Shown one piece after another: positions 6,832 through 13,231 of a stretch of 13,231 nucleotides of DNA; position 1 is the first letter of the stretch; every line of letters begins with the position of its first letter. The stretch covers positions 1 to 13,231 of the forward strand of contig JAFARV010000958.1 in NCBI GenBank assembly GCA_019245255.1, in the 5' to 3' direction. A program made the translations under genes and the position numbers. The notes beneath the pieces were generated by a model. That model was not told the DNA's origin. It made no database searches and was given only the letters and a program-made list of their open reading frames with translations. The DNA is from Acidobacteriaceae bacterium. Lineage in GTDB: Bacteria > Acidobacteriota > Terriglobia > Bryobacterales > Bryobacteraceae.

Positions 6832-7593
6832 ATGAGCACGCCGTCGACTTCGAAACCTGATATCAGGTCCGGCTCTCGTGAGCGGTCAAAGCACTGGAGG
6901 AGACGTGTGCTCGCAATTATCGGGTGCCTAGTTGTACTTTATTGTGCACTGCTGGCGGGCTTCGATTACGCAATGCATCAGCCTCCGGAAACGTTCGCCG
7001 GGATAATGATGCATGTCGGGCCGGCACCTTTGCTGCTGTTTCCATTCGAAACGCTGTGGAAGCATGCGCGAGCCGGGAACCTCCAGGTCGGTGATGTCGC
7101 TCCTGATTTTACGCTTCCGCTCCTCGACCGCTCGGGTTCCGCGACAATCTCCTCTTTTCGCGGCGCAAAGCCGGTAGTTCTTGTATTCGGGAGCTACACT
7201 TGACCGCCGTTTCGCCGGGAGGCTCCCGCGCTCAACAAGGTGTATCTGCAATACAACGGCCGGGTAGCGTTCTATATCGTCTATATAGCCGAGGCACATC
7301 CGAGCGATATCTGGCAGATGCCGAGCAACATCAGAGAACATGTTGTTTTTCGCAATCCGACCACAATCGAGGAGCGGGAGAAAGTCGCGTCGTCATGTGT
7401 CCGAAGGCTTCATATCGCAATTCCGGCTCTGATCGATTCGATTGGGAATCGCGTAGAGCAGGAGTATACCGCTTGGCCTGATCGTCTTTACTTGATCGGG
7501 ACTGATGGCCGGATTCGTTTCAAGAGCGAACCTGGGCCTTATGGTTTCGATGTGAAGAAGTTGACGGCTGCCCTTCTCGCAACGGGCGCGTAA
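6832..7593 (+). CDS. Deiodinase-like selenoprotein with in-frame TGA (Sec124)
   Basis: One 253-residue gene read through an in-frame TGA at 7201-7203. Upstream, the frame gives a short basic N-terminus, one membrane helix (about residues 25-47) and a thioredoxin-fold start VGDVAPDFTLPLLD (87-100), then VVLVFGSYT up to residue 123. The TGA is residue 124. The same frame continues PPFRREAPAL, then YIVYIAEAHPSDIW (148-161) and WPDRLYLIGTDGRIRF (215-230). FGSxTUPPF and YIxEAHPSD are hallmark blocks of iodothyronine deiodinases, whose catalytic Sec sits exactly at this spot. Ser121, Glu154 and His156 keep the spacing from Sec that I recall for the vertebrate enzyme. The membrane anchor suggests the catalytic domain faces the periplasm. 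Bacteria are not expected to use thyroid hormone, so a dehalogenase or thiol/peroxide redox role is inferred only. The start is uncertain: ATG 6832 has no Shine-Dalgarno sequence, and ATG 6796 or TTG 6793 would add 12-13 residues. Reading it as a broken gene is less likely, because frame and motifs are intact on both sides and the hairpin follows. Confidence 0.88.
7204..7230 (+). promoter_or_regulatory. Candidate bacterial SECIS element (selenocysteine insertion hairpin)
   Basis: Directly after the TGA at 7201-7203, CGGGA (7216-7220) pairs with TCCCG (7224-7228) around the loop GGC (7221-7223). The stem extends by CG (7213-7214) with CG (7229-7230) past one bulged C at 7215. The apical loop begins 17 bases after the TGA, has G at both first positions and is three bases long. 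These values fall within the usual bacterial SECIS limits as I know them (loop 16-37 bases from UGA, loop of 3-14 bases, at least one G in its first two positions). SelB bound here would deliver Sec-tRNA. The fold was made by eye, not by energy calculation. Confidence 0.75.
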
Positions 7594-7869
7594 GAAATCT
7601 CGGCCGGCAAGCATCCGCTGCAAATGGATTTTCGTGTTCCTATTTTGCGTACTTCACGTGACGGGTGCACTCCAGACCGTCCCTATCTGGCAAAAGTAAG
7701 TGGCATTCGCCTCAACTGTCCGGTCTCGGGAAAGATAGTTGCGCGATCGGACGTTGGCTGAGCGAGACTACAGCCGGACGGTCACGCAATCACCCGATTT
7801 GAGCCGTTTGCAAAACAGCGTAGCTTGGCCACCGGCGTGCATTCCTGTCCTTGCCGAACGGATGATGCA
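7594..7869. other. Intergenic spacer before the ADOP permease
   Basis: This 276-bp spacer shows no convincing ORF, RNA gene or terminator. It contains an 8-bp inverted repeat, GACCGTCC at 7675-7682 and GGACGGTC at 7776-7783, about 90 bases apart, which may be chance. No well-spaced sigma-70 promoter could be picked out, although the permease promoter presumably lies here. Confidence 0.4.
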
Positions 7870-10404
7870 ATGACACGCTACACGGTCGAGTCGGCGGAAC
7901 GCGGCACGCCGAGGGTAACTTCCGCGCTGAACTATGTTGCCGCCCTGCTGGGCGACTCGGAGGCTGCGTTCCGGTCATTGAGGCGGACACCGACGTTGTG
8001 GGCCACGGTAGCTGTCACACTGGCGCTCGGCATTGGCGCGAACTCCGCCATTTTCACCGTTGTGCGCGGCGTTCTGTTGCGCCCCCTGACAAACCGGGAC
8101 GAAGATCGCCTTATTTACATCCAGCAGAGCGCGCCAGGCATGAAAGTGGACGACGCCACATTCTCGATTCCCGAGATCACCGACATAAGCGCCCACTTGA
8201 AGAGCATCGGCAAGATCGGCACCTTCTCGACAATCGACTTCTCAGCACAGGGCTTCGGCGACACGCGTGAAATTCACGCCGGAATTGTCGACGGTTCTTA
8301 TTTCGAGGTGATGGGCCTGAAGCCCGTTTTGGGGCGGCTGCTCGATGCGCGCGATGATGGACCGAGCGCTGTCGGCGCGGTTGTGCTGACGTATAAGTTT
8401 TGGGCCACCTCGATGCACTCCGATCCCAACGTCATCGGAAGGGTGGTCCGGCTGGGTAGCATGATGCAAGTCCGGTCAGCGACGATCGTCGGAGTGTTGG
8501 AGCCCTCGGTACCGTATCCAGCGAACACCGAGATCATCGCTAACATCGTCACCAGCCCGCACCACTTATCGGCCACGATGGTTCAGGGCCGCGAGCACCG
8601 GATGACGGATATGTTCGGCCGGTTGTCGCCTGGCGCTGGCCTTGCTGCCGGCCGCGCCGAGCTTCGGACCGTGTACTCAGGGATGGTGGCGGCACATCCT
8701 GACGTTTACAAGCCGCAGTATCATTTCCAGATCGGTGCCAGGCTGCTGCGGGATCAGATCAACGCGGGAGCCAGCACCATACTATGGCTTCTGTTTGGCG
8801 CGTCAATCCTGCTGTTCGTGATTGCCTGTTCCAACGTGGCAAACCTGATCCTTGCCCGGACGGTTCGCCGCGAATCGGAACTGGTCATTCGTGCGGCCTT
8901 GGGTGCAAGACCGGCGGCCATTCGTCGCTGGCTCCTGGCAGAAGCGCTTGTCCTCTGTGGCACGGGAGGCGCGGCTGGCGTGCTGCTCGCTATTCCGGCA
9001 ACCGCGATAGTCAGCCGTTACGCTTTGCGGTTCTCGGTTAGGGCGGCGGATCTGACCGTCGATTTCACTGTGCTTTGGATGGGTTTGGCCTTGGCGTTGG
9101 GGGCGGCGGTCTTCCTCGCGTTCGTTCCTCGCCTGCCGTCCGGAGACTCTTCGCGTTCTCCCGCGCTTACTGGCGGGGCGGGGCGGGTCACGGGCAAGAG
9201 CCGCCGGCGGATTCGTGTCTTCACTGTCGTGCAGATCGCGGCGTCGTTCCTGCTGCTCGTGGGTGCCGGCGTTCTAGTGAGCACTTTGTTGTCGTTGCAG
9301 AAGGCACAGCCAGGGTTTGAAACCGGGCGCGTTCTGGTTGCAGAGTTGCCTTTGATCTCCGATGGCCGGACGCCGCATCAAATGGCCGAGTTCTATGACG
9401 AAGCGCAGCGTAGGGTGAGCGCGTTGCCGGGCATAGAAAGCGCCGCCATCGGCATGATGACGCCATGGCGCGATGCCCGCTTTCTCAACTTCACGCTGCA
9501 ATTCGCTGTCGAGGGCCGGAAACGTGAAAACAGCAAGGACGACTTACGCGCCCGGTTCCGGTTTGTTTCTCCGGGTTACTTCGCCAGTATGGGCATTCGG
9601 CTACTCGAAGGACGTGATTTCACGGCGGCCGATCGAAAGGACGCGGAACCCGTGGTGGTCGTCAGCAAGAGCCTCGCCCGGCAGCTATTTCCCGGACAAG
9701 ACGCCTTGAACCGGCACGTAATGTGGACCGATCCTCTGATCAAGTATGCCAATATCAGTTCCGATCCTCGCCGCATTGTGGGCGTTCTGGCGGATGTCGA
9801 CGACGCGAACATCGTACCTGAACCCAACATAACGATTTACCAGCCATTCGCGCAGGGGCCGCTGTTCGGGGCATCTTTGATTGTGCGTGCGCGCAAGAAC
9901 CCCTACTCGCTGGTCCCAACCATCACGAAAACCATTCGCGCCACCGCTGCGACTCAGCCCGTCGAGCATGCCGCCACGCTGCAAGATGTGCGCACGGAAG
10001 TTCTGGCGAACAACCGTGTGAACGCGATTGTGTTCGGCGGCTTCGCCATGCTCGCTTTGGCGATTTCGGTGGTCGGAGTGGCCGGCGTGCTGGCGTTCTC
10101 GGTGAGTTGGCGCACGCGCGAGTTCGCAATCCGGCTCGCGGTTGGCGCCGAACCGCGCCGGATACTTGCTGGCGTCCTGATGGACGGGGCAATGACAAGT
10201 GCGATCGGTATTGTGGCGGGCGGCGTTGTGGGGTTCCTGTTGTCTCAGCTGGCTGGCAATTACGTTGCTGAGTTACAGCTTCCCGGACCGATTCCGTTGA
10301 TCGCATCGGCCGCGGTGGTCGCCGCGTCCGCACTGCTGGCGTCCTTGGCGCCGGCTGCCCGCGCCGCGCGAGTGGACCCGGCCGAAGCGCTCCGGTTTGA
10401 GTGA
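7870..10404 (+). CDS. ADOP-type (MacB/FtsX duplicated) ABC transporter permease
   Basis: An 844-residue inner-membrane permease with the MacB_PCD-FtsX unit present twice. The first half has a transmembrane helix at about 42-67 (TLALGIGANSAIFTVV, typical of the family), an extracytoplasmic domain to about 300, and three helices (about 303-325, 355-380, 395-418) with the RESELVIRAALGARP coupling segment after the first of these. The second half has a helix at about 449-470, a second extracytoplasmic domain, then helices near 718-742, 770-795 and 808-832 with TREFAIRLAVGAEPRRIL. It ends ARAARVDPAEALRFE as family members do. No ABC ATPase is adjacent, which is normal for these orphan permeases of Acidobacteriota. 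The role is probably mechanotransmission or export of an unknown substrate. I chose ATG 7870; a TTG at 7825 would add 15 residues. Neither has a strong ribosome binding site. Confidence 0.92.
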   Translation: MTRYTVESAERGTPRVTSALNYVAALLGDSEAAFRSLRRTPTLWATVAVTLALGIGANSAIFTVVRGVLLRPLTNRDEDRLIYIQQSAPGMKVDDATFSIPEITDISAHLKSIGKIGTFSTIDFSAQGFGDTREIHAGIVDGSYFEVMGLKPVLGRLLDARDDGPSAVGAVVLTYKFWATSMHSDPNVIGRVVRLGSMMQVRSATIVGVLEPSVPYPANTEIIANIVTSPHHLSATMVQGREHRMTDMFGRLSPGAGLAAGRAELRTVYSGMVAAHPDVYKPQYHFQIGARLLRDQINAGASTILWLLFGASILLFVIACSNVANLILARTVRRESELVIRAALGARPAAIRRWLLAEALVLCGTGGAAGVLLAIPATAIVSRYALRFSVRAADLTVDFTVLWMGLALALGAAVFLAFVPRLPSGDSSRSPALTGGAGRVTGKSRRRIRVFTVVQIAASFLLLVGAGVLVSTLLSLQKAQPGFETGRVLVAELPLISDGRTPHQMAEFYDEAQRRVSALPGIESAAIGMMTPWRDARFLNFTLQFAVEGRKRENSKDDLRARFRFVSPGYFASMGIRLLEGRDFTAADRKDAEPVVVVSKSLARQLFPGQDALNRHVMWTDPLIKYANISSDPRRIVGVLADVDDANIVPEPNITIYQPFAQGPLFGASLIVRARKNPYSLVPTITKTIRATAATQPVEHAATLQDVRTEVLANNRVNAIVFGGFAMLALAISVVGVAGVLAFSVSWRTREFAIRLAVGAEPRRILAGVLMDGAMTSAIGIVAGGVVGFLLSQLAGNYVAELQLPGPIPLIASAAVVAASALLASLAPAARAARVDPAEALRFE

Positions 10405-10445
10405 GCTTGGCAATGAGCGCGTGATGAGGCGCCGGGCGGCGGTAC

Positions 10446-13231
10446 TTACGCGGGAAGTTGGCAGTCGAGACAGGCTTCTAAAACCCGCGCCAGATCCGCT
10501 TTCCGAACGGGTTTGGACAGGTAATCGTCCATGCCTGCCGCGAGACAGATCTCTCGGTCGCCGCGCATGGCATGGGCGGTCAGGGCGATGATGGGTACCC
10601 GAGGCCGGCCGGCCTCGGCACGACGGATCGCTCGCGCGGCCTGATATCCGTCCACTTTTGGCATCTGGCAGTCCATGAAGATGCAATCGAAGCTTCGCTC
10701 CGAAGAGAGGCGGACAGCTTCTTCCCCGTCAACGGCCAGAACCACCGTGCAGCCGAGTTGTTGCAACAGTTTTGTCGAGATCTTCTGGTTTATGGCATTG
10801 TCTTCGGCGAGCAGGACGACGAGGGGTCTGCTCGCGGCCTGCCGCAGCGTTTGGGGGTGCGGCTGGGTTTCGATCGGATCCGCGGGTGCGGTCGCCTCAT
10901 CAAGCGGTAACTCCGCTGTAAATACGGAACCCTTGCCCACCACGCTATCAACGACCAAAGACCCGCCCATCAATTCGGCGAGCTCACGCGAAATCGCCAA
11001 ACCCAGACCGGTTCCCCCGTAAATGCGCGTCGTGGAACTGTCCGCCTGTGTGAACTTTGTGAACAGGCGCTTTTGTACATCGGCCGGTATTCCCGGGCCG
11101 GTGTCACTGACGGCAATCTCCAAAACCGAGTCAGCCGCTGAAGGCATTATCTTCATTTGAGCTTTGATTTCGATGGTTCCGGATGCAGTGAACTTTACGG
11201 CGTTACTCGCCAGGTTCAAGACGATCTGTTGTACGCGCAGCGGATCGCCATAAAATCGCGCGGGAATGTCCGCGGTGTAGATGAGCTTCAGTGCCAGTTG
11301 CTTTTCTTCTGCAAGCGGCTTCATCAGACTTATCACCCGCTCAAGAACAGCCCGCAGGTCGAACGCTACATTTTCGAGCATCATCTTGCCGGCTTCGATC
11401 TTGCTTATGTCGAGCAGTCCGTTGATCAAGATCAGCAGGGCTTCGCCGGATTCACGGACAGCTTCGGCGTATTCACGGCGTTCGCCGGTCAGCCCAGTAT
11501 CAAGCAGTAACGTGGTCATCCCGAGAATGCCGTTCATAGGAGTGCGGATTTCGTGGCTGATGTTAGCGAGGAATTGACTTTTGGCCCGGCTCGCTTCTTC
11601 TGCTCTGGATCGCTCTGCTTCGAGGTCTTTCGTTCGCTCGCGAACCGCGACCTCGAGTCGAGCCCGGTCGCGCAGGAGTTTACGCATTCGATACCGCAGA
11701 GCCAGCCAGATCAGGACTGCCATCACGCAGACTGCGCCGGCCCGAAAGGATACGGTTTCCCACCAAAAGGGCTGGATGGTGAACGAAGCAACCGCCGGCC
11801 GGTCGCTCCAAAGTCCATCCGCACTGCGGGCCTTTACTTCGAATACATATGTGCCGGGACTCAGATTGGCAAAGACTAAGTCGCGCTGGTTTGTTTCTTC
11901 CCAGTGTGTAGTTCCCGGCATCAGCCGATAGACAAAGCGCACGGCGGCTTCGTTCTGGAAGCTCAGAGCGGAAAATGAAATCTTCAAATTTCGACGCTGC
12001 TGTGCGACCGAGGTGATGATTACCGGCGGAGGTTTCGGCTGGTAGCTGACGGGTCTGAAATGCGCCAACCCTCTGCTGGTTCCGACCCAGACACTGCTGC
12101 CATCGAGATGGAACGCATTTTGATTGCAGTCGTCCCAGGCAAGGCCGTCGGCAGTGGTGACACGATCCCATCTGCCATTGCGGCGAACGCTGATACCGCT
12201 ATCGCTCCCTTGCCATACCCAACCGTTGTTGTCTATACCGAGGAAGTTCGTGTCATTGCCGATCAAGCCGTCGGCAACTGTGAAATGCTCGGCGCGATGG
12301 AAACCATTGCCGAACACTATATGAGTGATACCTAAAGGCCGCCAATAAGAGATCCAGAGGCTCCCGTCCGGTTCGGCAGCGACGTTGTACGTTTCATTGT
12401 CAAGCAGGCCATCTCGCGTGGTAAACAGTCTCCATTGGGTCCCGTTCCACAGCAGCAGGCCCTTGTTGCTTGTGATCCAGATGTTCCCGGACGGATCCAT
12501 CGCCATGGTGTCGAATGCGGCGGCATGAAGCTGCAACGGATCGAGGCGTTCGAAGGCCAGTTTGCCGGTTTTATTGGAGCTGCTTCGAAACAGGGCCTTC
12601 GTTCCGCTTACCCACACCCGATGGCAGCGATCGATCAGCACCTCATCCAGACGGTTGTTCGAAGCACCGGGGACTAAGTTGTATCTCGCCATGCGTCCGG
12701 TTTTTGGCTGAAAGTGGATCAGGTTCGATCCGATTTGTCCCGCGACCCAAATGCTTCCGTCTGTATCGCGAGCAATGGCAGATATGCGCTTGCTATGAGA
12801 GGGGGTGATGTCGGTCCAATGGCGGGAAGAGTGCCTGATGGGATCGAGTTCCGTCAGGCCCTTATTGGAACCCAGCCATAGCCTGCCGTTTCCGGAGCTC
12901 TCGATGGCCCAGACAGACTCGTCGGCCAGGCCATCTTCCTCGAGCCATGAATCCCATTCCCCGTGTCCAGCGAGGCGGGATAGGCCCGCACCAGCGGAAC
13001 CGACCCAAAGCGAACCATCACGGTCCGTCATGACGCTGCTGATGTCGTTTTCAAGCAATCCCTTGTGATTGTTGATTTGCTCCCAACCATTACCGAGTTG
13101 GCGAGCCAGACCGTTATCGGTCGGAACCAGCAGTCTCCCCATGCGGTCCAGCCCCAGAGCGGGGCGGCCAGTTGCCGGTAGGTTCGTATCGTGAGGCTCG
13201 AACAGGGCGCCTCCGCGTTTCCGCACGAACA
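10446..13231 (-). CDS. Hybrid sensor histidine kinase/response regulator with propeller sensor (N-terminus beyond window)
   Basis: The frame is open to the right edge, so the N-terminus is missing; the GTG at 13226 is internal. Counting that codon as residue 1, the visible part has about eight two-component propeller repeats (for example GLLENDISSVMTDRDGSLWVG and GLADESVWAIESSGNGRLWLG), a Y_Y_Y domain (about 415-480), one membrane helix (about 495-513), a short coiled coil, HisKA with phospho-acceptor His558 in NISHEIRTPM, and HATPase with N box NLASNAVKFT (671-680), DTGPGIP (709-713 region) and GGTGLGLAI (737-745). A C-terminal receiver domain spans 800-926 with acidic pocket E808/D809, phospho-acceptor Asp852 in FMDCQMP, T883 and K905. 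All kinase and receiver residues look intact. There is no DNA-binding domain after the receiver, so output goes to another protein. The propellers probably sense a periplasmic ligand, often sugar-related in this class. It converges on the permease gene, with 41 bp between stops. Confidence 0.96.
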   Translation of the reverse strand, partial: FVRKRGGALFEPHDTNLPATGRPALGLDRMGRLLVPTDNGLARQLGNGWEQINNHKGLLENDISSVMTDRDGSLWVGSAGAGLSRLAGHGEWDSWLEEDGLADESVWAIESSGNGRLWLGSNKGLTELDPIRHSSRHWTDITPSHSKRISAIARDTDGSIWVAGQIGSNLIHFQPKTGRMARYNLVPGASNNRLDEVLIDRCHRVWVSGTKALFRSSSNKTGKLAFERLDPLQLHAAAFDTMAMDPSGNIWITSNKGLLLWNGTQWRLFTTRDGLLDNETYNVAAEPDGSLWISYWRPLGITHIVFGNGFHRAEHFTVADGLIGNDTNFLGIDNNGWVWQGSDSGISVRRNGRWDRVTTADGLAWDDCNQNAFHLDGSSVWVGTSRGLAHFRPVSYQPKPPPVIITSVAQQRRNLKISFSALSFQNEAAVRFVYRLMPGTTHWEETNQRDLVFANLSPGTYVFEVKARSADGLWSDRPAVASFTIQPFWWETVSFRAGAVCVMAVLIWLALRYRMRKLLRDRARLEVAVRERTKDLEAERSRAEEASRAKSQFLANISHEIRTPMNGILGMTTLLLDTGLTGERREYAEAVRESGEALLILINGLLDISKIEAGKMMLENVAFDLRAVLERVISLMKPLAEEKQLALKLIYTADIPARFYGDPLRVQQIVLNLASNAVKFTASGTIEIKAQMKIMPSAADSVLEIAVSDTGPGIPADVQKRLFTKFTQADSSTTRIYGGTGLGLAISRELAELMGGSLVVDSVVGKGSVFTAELPLDEATAPADPIETQPHPQTLRQAASRPLVVLLAEDNAINQKISTKLLQQLGCTVVLAVDGEEAVRLSSERSFDCIFMDCQMPKVDGYQAARAIRRAEAGRPRVPIIALTAHAMRGDREICLAAGMDDYLSKPVRKADLARVLEACLDCQLPA

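Noticed and set aside
7240..7593. A separate gene starting at GTG 7240, or a frame-disrupted pseudogene, downstream of the stop at 7201
   Set aside because: It is in the same frame as the upstream piece, and the two parts join into one deiodinase-family domain across the TGA with a SECIS-like hairpin. A separate start would remove the active site.
7675..7783. GACCGTCC and GGACGGTC inverted repeat as an operator
   Set aside because: The arms are about 90 bases apart and only 8 bp long, with no promoter placed between them; chance is adequate.
10405..10445. Shared terminator between the permease and kinase genes
   Set aside because: The 41-bp spacer is GC-rich but I find no stable hairpin followed by a T-run on either strand.

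Overview
The window reads as ordinary chromosomal DNA from a GC-rich bacterium, most likely an Acidobacteriota member close to the Solibacter/Bryobacterales group. This is inferred from the company of genes: an orphan duplicated MacB/FtsX-type permease of the acidobacterial ADOP kind, a Tat-exported double-NIPSNAP protein, a very large propeller-sensor hybrid histidine kinase, and a bacterial deiodinase-like selenoprotein. No insertion sequence, phage gene, CRISPR array or integration site was seen. The window starts inside one gene and ends inside another.

Left part (1-2921): the 3' end of a UbiD-family prenyl-FMN decarboxylase is coupled by a GTGA stop/start overlap to a SpoU/TrmH-family RNA 2'-O-methyltransferase. 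The methyltransferase runs convergently into, and overlaps by 82 bp, a complete glucose-6-phosphate dehydrogenase gene (zwf) on the minus strand. Across a 190-bp divergent spacer from zwf lies a small Cys-containing membrane protein of unknown function (3112-3567), which in turn overlaps by 62 bp the end of a secreted GH37 trehalase.

Middle part (3506-5903, minus strand): a compact run in the order TPR protein, tRNA-His(GTG), a small polyhydroxyalkanoate-system-like protein and secreted trehalase. The spacers are only 34, 5 and 28 bases, so the tRNA sits inside what looks like one transcription unit. The start of the TPR protein is set by a perfect AGGAGG before a GTG codon. The start of the PHA-like protein appears to be a TTG only five bases after the tRNA CCA end.

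Right part (5953-13231): the NIPSNAP protein is followed by the most notable gene of the window, a membrane-anchored thioredoxin-fold protein of the iodothyronine-deiodinase family (6832-7593). It is interrupted by an in-frame TGA exactly where deiodinases carry selenocysteine. A hairpin just downstream of the TGA meets the usual bacterial SECIS geometry. A standard gene caller would split it into two ORFs, a truncated N-terminal piece and a headless C-terminal piece. I read it as one 253-residue selenoprotein with Sec at residue 124. It is followed by an 844-residue ADOP-type permease, and the window closes with a convergent hybrid histidine kinase whose N-terminus lies beyond the right edge.

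The genes do not form one pathway. Trehalase and zwf both touch glucose metabolism (trehalose to glucose; glucose-6-phosphate to the pentose phosphate route), but they are separate transcription units and the link is only suggestive.
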